Counted from the first letter of the stretch, positions 9,072 to 18,264 are shown. The stretch is DNA of 64,000 nucleotides from Microbacterium saperdae (GCF_006716345.1 NZ_VFOX01000001.1:2976001-3040000); one strand, 5' to 3'. Notes: generated by a model from the letters alone, not told the origin. A program made the numbers and translations.

Positions 9072-9962
9072 TCAGCCGATCGTGTCGTCGTAGGTCCGGA
9101 GAGACTGCGGCTGCTCGGCCGCCCAGGATGCCAGGAGCCCGAGGCGCTCTGCCGACGGCGATGCCGGCTCGGCGGTGTAGATCATGAGAACGTTGCCCGG
9201 CTCCGCCGTGATCGCGAGCTCTTCGTAGGCGAGGGTCAGCTCTCCCACGACCGGGTGGTGGAAGCGCTTCGTGCCCGCGCCGTGCGTGCGCACGTCATGC
9301 GCTGCCCACAGCCGTCGGAACGTCTCGCTGCGGGTGGACAGCTCACCGACCAGATCCTGCAGACCCTTGTCGTGCGGGTCCCTTCCCGCTTCGGCGCGCA
9401 TGATCGCGACGCACATCTCCGCGAACAGGTCCCAGTCCGGGTAGAAGTCGTGTGCGACCGGATCGAGGAACTGGAACCGGGCGAGGTTCGGCGTACGCCC
9501 ACCGTCGCCGATCACCGGGGAGTAGAACGCGCGGCCGAGCTCGTTCGTCGCCAGCAGGTTCTGGCGAGGGTCCCGCACGAACGCGACCGCGTCGGTGATC
9601 GACGACAGCGCCCATTGCAGGCTCGCCCGCGGAGCGCCCGGCTTCGTGGCGCGCCGACGCGAGCGGCCGCTCGACGGAATGCCGTCGGCCGCGCGTGCAA
9701 GGTCCAGGAGGTGGGCGCGCTCGGCATCGTCGAGTTGCAGCGCCGTCGAGACCGCATCGAGCACCGAGGCGGATGCTCCGGCGATCGCACCCCGCTCGAG
9801 CTTGGCGTAATACTCCACGCTGACTCCGGCGAGCGCGGCGACCTCGCTGCGACGCAGGCCTTCCACGCGACGGTTCGCCCCGGCCGTGAGCCCTGCCGCG
9901 TGCGGGGTGACGTGGGCGCGACGACTCATCAGGAACTCGCGGACCTCGGCTCGATTGTCCAT
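9072..9962 (-). CDS. XRE-family regulator with MmyB-like ligand-binding domain
   Basis: 296 aa. N-terminal helix-turn-helix (REFLMSRRAHVTPHAAGL, LRRSEVAALAGVSVEYYAKL) and a C-terminal PAS-like MmyB domain (about 110-265: LLATNELGRAFYSPV, NLARFQFLDP, GELTLAYEELAITAEPGNVL). The ATG at 9962 is preferred to an upstream in-frame start because the HTH follows at once. Divergent from the alcohol dehydrogenase-cupin-CMD operon, which it probably controls. Confidence 0.9.
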   Translation of the reverse strand: MDNRAEVREFLMSRRAHVTPHAAGLTAGANRRVEGLRRSEVAALAGVSVEYYAKLERGAIAGASASVLDAVSTALQLDDAERAHLLDLARAADGIPSSGRSRRRATKPGAPRASLQWALSSITDAVAFVRDPRQNLLATNELGRAFYSPVIGDGGRTPNLARFQFLDPVAHDFYPDWDLFAEMCVAIMRAEAGRDPHDKGLQDLVGELSTRSETFRRLWAAHDVRTHGAGTKRFHHPVVGELTLAYEELAITAEPGNVLMIYTAEPASPSAERLGLLASWAAEQPQSLRTYDDTIG

Positions 9963-10132
9963 GTGCAGGACGTTACCCGGCACGGGTGCGCGGAGGGAGG
10001 CCCTCCCAGTACACGTCTCAGCAGGGACTCCCCCGTGCGCAAGATCGGAGAGAGCCTGGATGCCATGACCACCACGAGCCGCTCGGCGGATCTCGTTCGC
10101 AGTGGTCACCCCAGACGGTGAGGAGAACCACC

Positions 10133-11158
10133 ATGCGTGGAGTCATCATGCACGCGCCCGGCGACGTCCGGGTCGATGAAGTCGACAAGCCCGTGATCGT
10201 CGCGCCGACAGATGCGATCATCCGTGTCACCGCCACCTGCATCTGCGGGTCCGATCTGTGGCCGTATCGCGGGATCGAGCCGGTGAACGCTCCGACCCCG
10301 ATGGGCCACGAGTACATCGGCATCGTCGAGGAGATCGGCGCCGAGGTGCGTGACATCCGTGTCGGCGATCTCGTGGTCGGCTCGTTCGTCGCCTCGGACA
10401 ACACCTGCGAGATCTGTCAGGCGGGGTTCCCTTCACGGTGCATCCACCAGGTCATGATGGGCTCGGTCGGCACCCAGTCCGACTACGCGCGCATCCCTCT
10501 CGCCGACGGAACCCTGGTCGCGGTGAAGGGCGACCCGAGCGAGGCGCAGAAGCGCAGCCTTCTGGCCGCGTCCGATGTGCTGGGCACCGGATGGTTCGCC
10601 GCCGTCGCCGCCGAGGCGGGCCCGGGCAAGACCGTCGCCGTCGTCGGGGACGGGGCCGTGGGACTCCTCGCGATCCTCGCCGCAGCGCAACTCGGCGCCA
10701 CCCGGATCATCGCGATGTCGCGTCACCCGGAACGCCAAGCCCTCGCGACGAAGTTCGGCGCCACCGACATCGTCGAGGAGCGCGGAGAAGCGGGCGTCGC
10801 GAAGATCAAGGAGCTCACGGGCGGCTACGGCGCGCACTCCACCGTGGAGGCCGTCGGCACGCAGGAGTCGATGATGCAGGCCATCCACGCCACGCGCCCC
10901 GGCGGTCACGTCGGCTACGTCGGCGTGAGCCACGGTGTCGAGCTGGACGGACTGGACCTGTTCTTCTCGACCGTGAGCCTGCTCGGCGGCCCGGCACCCG
11001 TGCGCCGCTTCCTGCCGGAGCTGATCGAGTTGATCATGACGGACCAGATCGATCCGGGGATCGTGTTCGACCTCACTCTCCCGATCGAGGAAGCGGCCGC
11101 CGGCTACCGGGCCATGGACGAGCGCCGCGCCACCAAGGTGCTGCTCACCACCGACTGA
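10133..11158 (+). CDS. Zinc-dependent medium-chain alcohol dehydrogenase
   Basis: 341 aa. Catalytic zinc ligands are visible in CICGSDLWPYRGI (Cys, about residue 37) and MGHEYIGIVEEIG (His-Glu); a partial structural-zinc loop NTCEICQAGFPSRC follows. Rossmann motif VAVVGDGAVGLLAILAA. GAGGAGAACCACC precedes the ATG. First gene of a three-gene unit with a cupin and a CMD-family protein; NAD(P)-linked alcohol/aldehyde interconversion of unknown substrate. Confidence 0.92.
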   Translation: MRGVIMHAPGDVRVDEVDKPVIVAPTDAIIRVTATCICGSDLWPYRGIEPVNAPTPMGHEYIGIVEEIGAEVRDIRVGDLVVGSFVASDNTCEICQAGFPSRCIHQVMMGSVGTQSDYARIPLADGTLVAVKGDPSEAQKRSLLAASDVLGTGWFAAVAAEAGPGKTVAVVGDGAVGLLAILAAAQLGATRIIAMSRHPERQALATKFGATDIVEERGEAGVAKIKELTGGYGAHSTVEAVGTQESMMQAIHATRPGGHVGYVGVSHGVELDGLDLFFSTVSLLGGPAPVRRFLPELIELIMTDQIDPGIVFDLTLPIEEAAAGYRAMDERRATKVLLTTD

Positions 11159-11207
11159 GCCCGCAGCCCCGTGAGCATCCATCCGCCCGTCGAACAAGGA
11201 GAACCCC

Positions 11208-11618
11208 ATGCACGTCGAACCCGTCCAGCCCACTGTCAAGAACCCTCCGGAGCAGTTCGCCGGTGACGTCTGGGTCGACATGATCGCCGTTCCGCACGAG
11301 CGCGATCAGCGGATGTCCGTCGCGATCGTGAAGTTCGCGCCGGGCGCCCGCACAGCCTGGCATTCGCATGCGCGGGGACAATACCTGCGCGTCACGCAGG
11401 GCATCGCCCGCTTCGGCACCCGTGACGGAGAGATCATCGAGGTGCACGCGGGGCAGACGCTGTACACCCCGCCAGGGCAGGACCACTGGCATGCGGCAGC
11501 GGACGGATGCTTCATGGAGCACATCGCGATGCTCGAGAGCGGTGACGACCCGGCCACCACCACCGTGTGGAAAGAGCACATCACCGACGCCGAGTACGAC
11601 GGTCAGGTGACGGCGTGA
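11208..11618 (+). CDS. Cupin-domain protein
   Basis: 136 aa single-domain cupin. Motif 1 has WHSHARGQYLRVTQG and motif 2 has GQTLYTPPGQDHWHAA, providing His, His, Gln/Glu and His metal ligands. AAGGAGAACCCC lies before the ATG. Often paired with CMD-family proteins, with which it is translationally coupled here (GTGA at 11615-11618). Confidence 0.9.
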   Translation: MHVEPVQPTVKNPPEQFAGDVWVDMIAVPHERDQRMSVAIVKFAPGARTAWHSHARGQYLRVTQGIARFGTRDGEIIEVHAGQTLYTPPGQDHWHAAADGCFMEHIAMLESGDDPATTTVWKEHITDAEYDGQVTA

Positions 11619-11950
11619 CCGGGTGGACGGGCGGACAGGAATCCGTCGGCGACATCGCCCCCGCGCTTGCGCACTACACCGACACGGTGCTCTTCGACGA
11701 GGTCTGGGCACGCCCCGAGCTCTCGCCACGCGATCGCAGCCTGGTCACCGTCTCCGCCCTGGTCGCGATCGGCGCCGTCGAACAATTGGGCTTCCACCTC
11801 GCCTTCGCGCGCGACAACGGCGCGACGGAGGAAGAGCTCGTCGAGGTGATCACGCACCTCGCGTTCTACACGGGCTGGCCGCGCGCCATGGCCGCCATCG
11901 AGGTCGCGCGTGCGGTCTTCGCCGAGAAGGGCGACAGCGCATCGGAGTGA
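11615..11950 (+). CDS. Carboxymuconolactone decarboxylase (CMD) family protein
   Basis: 111 aa from a GTG overlapping the cupin stop. LSPRDRSLVTVSALVAIGAV and GATEEELVEVITHLAFYTGW are the conserved CMD helices. The typical CxxC pair of AhpD-like members is absent, so a thiol-reductase role is unlikely. Probably acts on the same metabolite as the cupin and dehydrogenase. Confidence 0.88.
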   Translation: MTGWTGGQESVGDIAPALAHYTDTVLFDEVWARPELSPRDRSLVTVSALVAIGAVEQLGFHLAFARDNGATEEELVEVITHLAFYTGWPRAMAAIEVARAVFAEKGDSASE

Positions 11951-13026
11951 GGGGCCCGCGCGCCGCGGGATGGCGCAGCGAGGAGGTCAGTCTGAAGGAA
12001 GTCACGATCCACGCCGCACCCGGCGCTGCCGTGATCGCCGCGGAGTGCGAGGAGACGCTCATCAGCGAGTGCTCGGTGGCGATCACGCCGAACAGCACGC
12101 GATGGATCAGCGCGAACGCGGATGGCATCCACAACCCCGGCGGCCGGGTCGGTCCCCGACTGCTGCGCAACCGCCTCCAGAGCATGCATGATGACGGCAT
12201 CAACATCTACTCCAAGGCCCGCCTGGCGGGAGGAGCCGTCGCGGCTGACCTCTCGCTGCTGCTCGGCGACGGTCCGATGCATGTGGCGGTCGGCGACCGA
12301 CTTCAGGCGTATCTGCCGGCGACAGGAGCGGTACGCGGAACGGCCACCGTCACGAACGTCGTGGGCGATGAGCTGTCCGGAGGTCCCCTGACCGTGTACC
12401 TGAGCGCCCCGATCCCCGGGCTGCAGGCCGGCGACGAGATCTACAACCTCGACTACGCCGCATCCGGATTCGACGTCGCGGAGAACACGATCTCGGAGAA
12501 TCGCGGTCTCGGCATCTGCATCCGAGCGAGCGAAGGCCGAGTGCGGAAGAACACTCTCACGGATCTGGCTCACTGGGGCATGTGGGTCGGAAACAACTCG
12601 GGCTACCGCGAAGGCCCGGTCGGTGTGCACGACGTGGTGTTCGCGAACAACTCGATCGCGCGCCCCTGCCTGGACCGCACGCTCACGGGATGGCCGTCCG
12701 CGTCCGCAGCGATCATGGTGCAGAACTTCAACGCCGTGTACGAGCCGGGATCGTCCCAGGCGCACGGCTCCCTCACCTTCCGGTCGAATCACCTGGAGGA
12801 TCCACCCCGCTTCGGGATCTACATCGGCGGAGCCCAGGACGTCGACGTGCGCAACACGACCATCGTGGAGACGGCGAACAACCCGCGGAGCTCCGCGCCG
12901 ACGGCGATGCTCGGGATCGAGAATACGACCGACATCGACGTACGAAACCTCGACGTGACCCAGGCGCAGGCGCCACGAGATGACGTGTGGGTCGGCCCTG
13001 CGGTCTCGGGCTACTCGATCAGGTAG
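11947..13026 (+). CDS. Right-handed parallel beta-helix protein, apparently N-terminally truncated
   Basis: 359 aa from a GTG overlapping the CMD stop. It enters the beta-helix almost at once (LKEVTIHAAPGAAVIAAECE, ADGIHNPGG, SMHDDGINIYSKA, NTISENRGLGICIRASEGRV), with regular N/D-rich turns as in pectate-lyase-fold proteins. Relatives normally have a signal peptide and N-terminal cap; neither is present, and GAGGAGG at about 11984 has no good start after it. Either a 5'-deleted remnant or a short cytoplasmic version; no frameshift inside. Confidence 0.55.
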   Translation: MRGPRAAGWRSEEVSLKEVTIHAAPGAAVIAAECEETLISECSVAITPNSTRWISANADGIHNPGGRVGPRLLRNRLQSMHDDGINIYSKARLAGGAVAADLSLLLGDGPMHVAVGDRLQAYLPATGAVRGTATVTNVVGDELSGGPLTVYLSAPIPGLQAGDEIYNLDYAASGFDVAENTISENRGLGICIRASEGRVRKNTLTDLAHWGMWVGNNSGYREGPVGVHDVVFANNSIARPCLDRTLTGWPSASAAIMVQNFNAVYEPGSSQAHGSLTFRSNHLEDPPRFGIYIGGAQDVDVRNTTIVETANNPRSSAPTAMLGIENTTDIDVRNLDVTQAQAPRDDVWVGPAVSGYSIR

Positions 13027-13137
13027 CCACCGCGCTGTCGGGGGCACGCGGGCGGAACCGTCTGCGTGTCTCCGACAGAGGCTCCGGGCCGCGTGATGTC
13101 GAGGAGCCGGATCGGGAGGAGTCGTCGAGGATACAGA

Positions 13138-13161
13138 AAAGCCCCGGCGAACCGGGGCTTT
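13138..13161. terminator. Native terminator beyond the tRNA-Met attachment site
   Basis: AAAGCCCCGG-CGAA-CCGGGGCTTT, with a T run on the minus strand. It lies directly beyond attL and would have ended the tRNA-Met transcript before prophage insertion; it also ends the rightward beta-helix transcript. Confidence 0.75.
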
Positions 13162-13165
13162 CACA

Positions 13166-13206
13166 TCTGTAGCAGGAGCGGGGCTTGAACCCGCGACCTC
13201 ACGATT
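13166..13206. repeat. attL: 41-bp core duplicated at 53698-53738
   Basis: Identical over 41 bases to the 3' part of the tRNA-Met gene at the other end of the prophage, from the T-arm/acceptor side to the anticodon stem; identity stops with G at 13207 versus A at 53739. The partial tRNA here has no 5' half. Confidence 0.95.
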
Positions 13207-13232
13207 GGGTTTCCGGTGAAATCGTGGGTTAC

Positions 13233-13288
13233 TGCGGAGTATCAGCAGGTCAGATTCTCCCGGAATCATGCTATCCGAGAGTATCAGC
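13233..13288. repeat. Probable integrase arm-type sites, attL side
   Basis: TGCGGAGTATCAGC (13233-13246) and GAGTATCAGC (13279-13288) are direct repeats just inside attL. The TGCGGAGTA core recurs twice at 53625-53644 near attR. No gene is supported between 13207 and 13408. Confidence 0.5.
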
Positions 13289-13408
13289 GAGCCTCGGATA
13301 CGTTCAGCGATTGTGCGGGGTAAAAGCGGAATCCTGCTGGGTCAGCTGCACCTATAGAAGCAGGACGTACATCAGCCCCGTCCGCGCAGGGGTGACAGCG
13401 ACTGATGA

Positions 13409-14416
13409 CTAGATCGGCACCTCAGACGCGGGATCATCGTCCCGCGTTTGAACTGCATCTTGCGCTGGAGCCGGAGTGAGAATGTCGCTCCAGTCGATGT
13501 CAGCCTTACGTGCCTCGATATCCGATATCAGCGCGATCAGGACGGACGTCTTGAGCATTCGCGCATCCTGGTACGGGACAAAGTGCATTGTGTCCTCGTC
13601 ATCCATGACCGCTTCAATCGCTGCCCTCCGACCAGCCCAATCGGCTGGCCACGCTCCCGCAATCCGTCCCTCGAGATCTCTCGCGAAGTAGCCGATATTC
13701 CCGAGCCGCTCGTCAGTTGCGTACAAGATCACTCGAGCCGTAGTTGCCGCGATGACCGAGCGGAGTGGAACCGTCTCGAGGCCATCGACCGCTGTCTGCG
13801 CCGCATCTGGTATCACCCATGCCAGCTTCAGTCGCGAGCGTTTCGTACGGCGGCGGCCAGCGATGAGAACCGAAGCCCGCAGCTTGACGTGTCCACTTCG
13901 GTTGGGTCGGCTCGACCGGACAACACTCCAGTAGTCCACCAGCAGCGTCACCATATCCGCGGGCTCAAGTCGGAACCGGTCCCCCTTGGCATACTTCATA
14001 TCGTCCTCTCGCTGCGGGGTGATCGGTGTGGGAACCGAGTAGTGTCTCAGCCGCCGGCCCCACCTCGTTCTCCGCTTCCCTCGCCAGGTGAAGCCCACGT
14101 CGTAGACCGTCATGGGATGCCGTCCGATGTTCTCCACAACGATCTCAGCGAGCTCGATCACGTCTCCGCGATCCGGTAGCCCTTGCTCCCTCGCAGGGTG
14201 CGATCCGGGAATTGGCCAGGTGCCGGTGTTATACGTGACTGTCCCACCGAGCCCCACATTGAGCAAGACAGCTCGCAAGCGCACGCGCGCTCGTGGGCCG
14301 TCGAGATAGCGCAAGAGAACCGTCACGAGGAGTCCGAGTACAGAGAGCGCGAGCGCGATCCACGCTGCAACGTCTGCAGGGGCTACGTTCGGGACCGAGG
14401 GAGCAGTTGCGGACAT
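13409..14416 (-). CDS. Membrane-anchored hypothetical protein (accessory)
   Basis: 335 aa, not recognised. One transmembrane helix at about residues 17-40 (AAWIALALSVLGLLVTVLLR) followed by a large cytoplasmic domain with a beta-rich half (VIELAEIVVENIGRHPMTVY) and basic stretches. The ATG at 14416 lies 7 nt after TACGCT and has no ribosome site, so the mRNA is probably leaderless. First accessory gene inside attL; likely expressed in the lysogen. Confidence 0.7.
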   Translation of the reverse strand: MSATAPSVPNVAPADVAAWIALALSVLGLLVTVLLRYLDGPRARVRLRAVLLNVGLGGTVTYNTGTWPIPGSHPAREQGLPDRGDVIELAEIVVENIGRHPMTVYDVGFTWRGKRRTRWGRRLRHYSVPTPITPQREDDMKYAKGDRFRLEPADMVTLLVDYWSVVRSSRPNRSGHVKLRASVLIAGRRRTKRSRLKLAWVIPDAAQTAVDGLETVPLRSVIAATTARVILYATDERLGNIGYFARDLEGRIAGAWPADWAGRRAAIEAVMDDEDTMHFVPYQDARMLKTSVLIALISDIEARKADIDWSDILTPAPAQDAVQTRDDDPASEVPI

Positions 14417-14608
14417 ACTCTGGAGCGTACTTGGCCACGTCGGTCTTCTCTGTGTTCGAGTCAGCGGAGAAGCCGAGGAGTCCGAGCGGGTAAATAGCTG
14501 AGCGATCGCATTCAAGCAGGTCCTCTCCATGAACCGCGTAGAACGGATCGCGCGTGCCCCGGGGCCACTTTCTCTAGGCTCGCAGCGAAAGGTAGGAAGC
14601 ATCGCGAT

Positions 14609-15457
14609 ATGAACGACCAAGAACTACTCGAAGCATTCTCTGACTACCAGCGGGCGGCCGGCCTCGCACCGAACACGATCAGATCGAGGCAATCGGCGTT
14701 GCGAGCCTTCGCTCGCCGACAAAACGTGGCACTTCTTGACGCGACGATCCGAGATCTGCGTCGAGATCTCGGGCGTCAGACCATCAGTCCAGCGACGCGG
14801 GCAGCGATGCGGGCGATCTTCATCGCGTTCTTCAACTACCTCCAGGTCGATCGCCTGCGCAACGACAACCCCACCGAGAGCCTTCCCTACGTTCGCGTTC
14901 CGCCTAAGCGGCCTCGTCCCTACACTCAGGCACAGATCGATCTGCTCCTGACCACAGGGGCTTACAAGCGCACCCGAGCGATGATTCTGCTCGCGGCCTA
15001 TCAGGGGCTTCGCGTATCTGAGATCGCTGCTGTGCACTCAGGCGATGTCGATCTCAGATCTGGGACTCTGAAGGTCACCGGCAAGGGAGGACGTACGGAC
15101 TACCTTCCTCTGCACTCAGTCATCGAATCGCTAGCATCGACAATGCCGACCGGATGGTGGTTCCCGGCACGGAGAGGCCACGACGGGCACATCCGCGGAC
15201 GCTCGGTGAGCGATCTGTTGAGGCTCGCGAGGCAGCGTGCCGGAATATCCGACACCACTCTTACCGGCCACTCGCTTCGCCATGCTTTCGGGACTGAGCT
15301 CGTGCGAGGCGGGGCGAATATCCGTGCTGTGCAGGAACTGATGCGCCACGAGTCGTTGCAGACAACGCAGCTCTACGCTCAGGTCTTGGATGACGATCGA
15401 CGAGCCGCACTCGCGGTTCTTCCCTCACGCTCCGTACCCGTCCGGTCTGGACGATGA
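14609..15457 (+). CDS. Tyrosine recombinase A of a tandem pair
   Basis: 282 aa, XerC/D-like length. N-terminal SAM-like core-binding domain (residues 1-90) and catalytic domain with all expected residues: R135 (YQGLRVSEIA), K159 (KGGRTD), H221/R224 (HSLRHAFGTE), H247 (LMRHES) and Y256. No arm-binding N-terminal domain, unlike the integrase at 52422-53621. GGTAGGAAG precedes the ATG. Its last four bases overlap the start of a second recombinase. Confidence 0.92.
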   Translation: MNDQELLEAFSDYQRAAGLAPNTIRSRQSALRAFARRQNVALLDATIRDLRRDLGRQTISPATRAAMRAIFIAFFNYLQVDRLRNDNPTESLPYVRVPPKRPRPYTQAQIDLLLTTGAYKRTRAMILLAAYQGLRVSEIAAVHSGDVDLRSGTLKVTGKGGRTDYLPLHSVIESLASTMPTGWWFPARRGHDGHIRGRSVSDLLRLARQRAGISDTTLTGHSLRHAFGTELVRGGANIRAVQELMRHESLQTTQLYAQVLDDDRRAALAVLPSRSVPVRSGR

Positions 15458-16794
15458 ACGCGACCAGTGCAGACGCCATGAGCGATTCCGCGCTCCTAGC
15501 CCTGTGGTCTTCGCACCAACTCGCTGCCGGCTCTACCAGCAAGAGCATCAGAGAGCGCCAGTACGTGTTCAAGGGGATGCTCAAACGCACTGGAAAGACG
15601 CTCCTGACCGTCGACCGGCACACGCTGATCGCAGACCTGGGACGGCCGAACATCGCCGCGTCGACGCGATCGCACTACAAGTCGCTGATGTACGGGTTCT
15701 TCACCTGGATGCAGGAGGAAGAGTTCAGGCTCGACAACCCGGCCGCCCGGCTGCCGAAGGTGCGCGTGCCGAAGTCGGAGCCGGACCCGGTGACGACCGA
15801 GGACATTGAGATGATCCTCGGCTCGGGGATCTACCGGCGCACCCGCATGTGGGTGCTGCTGTACTCGTACCAGGGCATGCGCGCGGCGGAGATCGCGGCG
15901 GTGTCCGGCTCGTCGGTCGACTGGCGTAACCAGCGCATCCTGTCCGTGGAGGCGAAGGGCGGCAAGGAAGTATGGCGCCCGATCCACCCGGTCGTGTGGG
16001 AGCACCTGCAGACGTGGCGGACGGAGGGCTGGTTCTTCCCGTCCCCGACGCGTACAGGCGAGCACGTGACCGCAGCGAACGTCTCGAACGTCCTCTCCAA
16101 GGCTTTCAAGCGTGCTGGTATCCCCCACCGTCCACACCAGATGCGGGCATGGTTCGCGACCGAGATGATCGCGGCCGGCACGCCGACGATCGTGGTCGCG
16201 GCAGCGATGCGGCACAGCGATACGCAGTCGGTCGAGAAGTACGTGCGAGTTGGCGACGACGCGATCACGGATGCGCTCCTCACCCTCCCTGCTGTCCGCG
16301 TACCGACGAGCCTCACAGGGCCACGCTCTCGCGCTCAACGCACCGGCGCGCGTCAGACGCGCAACACGCCGAAAGGCAGGACCAGCAACGTGAACGAGCC
16401 CAAAACACGGCATCTCTACATGCCCGACGATCGTTCACTCTGCGATCGTCGGGCCGTCCCCCAACCGTCGAACACCCCACCCCAAGAGTTCATCAACGCC
16501 CCAGTGTGTGGAAGCTGTCTGCTCATCCTGCAAGTGCTCCGCACGCAGATGATGCTGGACGCCCGCACCGCAGAGGCCGTGTGGCCACCAACCGTAGACG
16601 AGGCAGCCGCTGCGCTCGCCGGAACACGTTGGGCCACCGACCTCCGCCTGGACAAAGTGACCAACGCCTTCTCGAACCTGGACCTTCGGGATTCTCCGAC
16701 GATCGGCTTCAACGAAGAATGGGTGGAAGAGTCCGCAGCTAGTTACAGAGCCCGCCTCGAACGAGAGGGCTCGGTGCCGCTCGAGGACGTCTAG
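15454..16794 (+). CDS. Tyrosine recombinase B with C-terminal metal-binding-like extension
   Basis: 446 aa. Catalytic residues R143, K168, H228/R231, H254 and Y263 are all present, in a core parallel to recombinase A (MYGFFTWMQEEEFRLDNPAA is shared in style). After about residue 290 comes a basic linker and a roughly 135-residue extension with H320, C330 and C352/C355 (VCGSC), resembling a small zinc-binding phage protein fused on. ATGA overlap with recombinase A implies co-expression. Confidence 0.9.
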   Translation: MNATSADAMSDSALLALWSSHQLAAGSTSKSIRERQYVFKGMLKRTGKTLLTVDRHTLIADLGRPNIAASTRSHYKSLMYGFFTWMQEEEFRLDNPAARLPKVRVPKSEPDPVTTEDIEMILGSGIYRRTRMWVLLYSYQGMRAAEIAAVSGSSVDWRNQRILSVEAKGGKEVWRPIHPVVWEHLQTWRTEGWFFPSPTRTGEHVTAANVSNVLSKAFKRAGIPHRPHQMRAWFATEMIAAGTPTIVVAAAMRHSDTQSVEKYVRVGDDAITDALLTLPAVRVPTSLTGPRSRAQRTGARQTRNTPKGRTSNVNEPKTRHLYMPDDRSLCDRRAVPQPSNTPPQEFINAPVCGSCLLILQVLRTQMMLDARTAEAVWPPTVDEAAAALAGTRWATDLRLDKVTNAFSNLDLRDSPTIGFNEEWVEESAASYRARLEREGSVPLEDV

Positions 16795-16834
16795 AAGCCC
16801 TGCGAGCAATCGCCGGCCGCCCTACACTGAGCGC

Positions 16835-17428
16835 ATGCAGACACGGCCCGTCTACCTCACCGCTGTCGTCGCGGTGCTTCTACTTACGTTGACCAGTTGC
16901 GCACAGCCCGTTGACGCAGAGTCGCCGCAGTCTCGGGCTGTAGTAACCAGTGCACCGGAGCCGGCCCCCACACCCTCGGCGCCGCCACGCGACATCACTG
17001 CCGCCGGAGAGGTGTGCGATCCGGGGAACGCGAACGACCCGATCTGTGCAGCTTTCTACCCCGATCAGGCAGCCCTAAACATGACCAGTGACGCGCGCGC
17101 ACGTGAGCCGCTGCGTTCCATGAGCGACGCGGAGAAGATCGACCTCGCCCATGCCGCGTGCGACAACTTGAATGCCGGGCGCGGACAGGTGCCGATGCTC
17201 GAAACGGTGCCTGACGCGGGCGACGATGCGATCTTCGCCGATAAGAACAACGTGACGCTCTACGCAGCGGGGACGTTCGCATACTGCAACCAGCACATCA
17301 AGGGCACAGAGGCACTGCCCGAGTACGGCGCAAGGCTCATCACCTACTACCGGTCGATCGGTGAGGAAGCAGCAAAGGCGGAGTTCGCTGACGGTTCGAT
17401 GCCGGAAAAGTCTCTACTCGGGTACTGA
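16835..17428 (+). CDS. Prophage lipoprotein, DUF732-like
   Basis: 197 aa. Signal peptide MQTRPVYLTAVVAVLLLTLT with lipobox LTSC, so lipidated at Cys about 22 and exposed outside the membrane. A Pro/Ala/Thr-rich linker precedes a domain with paired Cys (CDPGNANDPIC; AACDNLNAGRG; FAYC) and helices as in DUF732. TACACT lies 6 nt before the ATG with no ribosome site (leaderless). Phage lipoproteins of this sort often block superinfection; that role is inferred. Confidence 0.8.
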   Translation: MQTRPVYLTAVVAVLLLTLTSCAQPVDAESPQSRAVVTSAPEPAPTPSAPPRDITAAGEVCDPGNANDPICAAFYPDQAALNMTSDARAREPLRSMSDAEKIDLAHAACDNLNAGRGQVPMLETVPDAGDDAIFADKNNVTLYAAGTFAYCNQHIKGTEALPEYGARLITYYRSIGEEAAKAEFADGSMPEKSLLGY

Positions 17429-17594
17429 TCCTCGCCAAGACCAGACAGCAGGCCGTCAGCCTCTCGGCTGGGAACTCTTCTTGCGTCCAGGGCCGAGGTC
17501 ACGCCCCCACGAACAGCAACGAGCTATGTCAAACTCATCGTCTGAATTTGGTCACGCGCGGCGGGAAGTGCCTGCTCTCTGGGATGCTGTCGGA

Positions 17595-18158
17595 ATGACT
17601 GCTGACTGGTGGATGGTTTGGATCACGGTCGTGTCCGTTGTGGTAACCGGATTCTTAGCTTGGCTGGCGTACGCGAATGGTCGGAAGGCGACGACGATTG
17701 CAACGGAAGCTGCCCACCGCGAAGAGCTACACCGTGAGCGTGAGGTCGCTCAGAAGGAGCAAGAAGAGCGCGCTCAAGTCGCTATGGCGATGATGCGGGC
17801 GGTCTCGGCAGCGGAGCAGTTCGCCGAGCGCAATAACACGCACCCCGAGACCTGGGGTGACGTCGATTCGGAGATGGTCAGGACGCGCGCTGAAGCTCTG
17901 GCTCAGGTGGAGTTGTACGCGACCACCGAGGAGGATTCAGAGCTGCGACAGTGGATCGAGAGCGCCCTAGACGCGATCTCCTCCCCGTCGATGAACTATC
18001 TCAGTCAACTTGAGGCCATGGACTACCGCTTTTTCGCGCGTCGGGCGATCCGGCTCTGGAACGCCCAGGAGGTGACGTCGACTCTGATCATCGCGGGAAA
18101 GCTACCGCCGGAGATCACCCACTACGCGGAAGACGAGGCGCCGGAGTCCTCTGCGTGA
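17595..18158 (+). CDS. Single-pass membrane protein with coiled coil
   Basis: 187 aa from ATG 17595 (ATG 17526 is in frame and possible). ADWWMVWITVVSVVVTGFLA forms one membrane helix near the N-terminus; then a charged coiled coil (HREELHREREVAQKEQEERA) and a helical domain. The ADWWxVWxT start is shared with the gene at 47131. Function unknown; an exclusion or membrane-sensing role fits the layout but is not shown. Confidence 0.65.
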   Translation: MTADWWMVWITVVSVVVTGFLAWLAYANGRKATTIATEAAHREELHREREVAQKEQEERAQVAMAMMRAVSAAEQFAERNNTHPETWGDVDSEMVRTRAEALAQVELYATTEEDSELRQWIESALDAISSPSMNYLSQLEAMDYRFFARRAIRLWNAQEVTSTLIIAGKLPPEITHYAEDEAPESSA

Positions 18159-18264
18159 TGATCCCGGCGTAGCGCTCCACCGTCTACTCGGATGCCGAGA
18201 TCAACGTCGGTGACGAGACGTAGAATCGAATCTCTCTCGGCCGGGGAAAGGACGTTCACCGGCT

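Noticed and set aside
13185..13412. 75-codon open frame running across attL
   Set aside because: It reads through the tRNA-derived core and arm-type sites, with no ribosome site; most likely chance.
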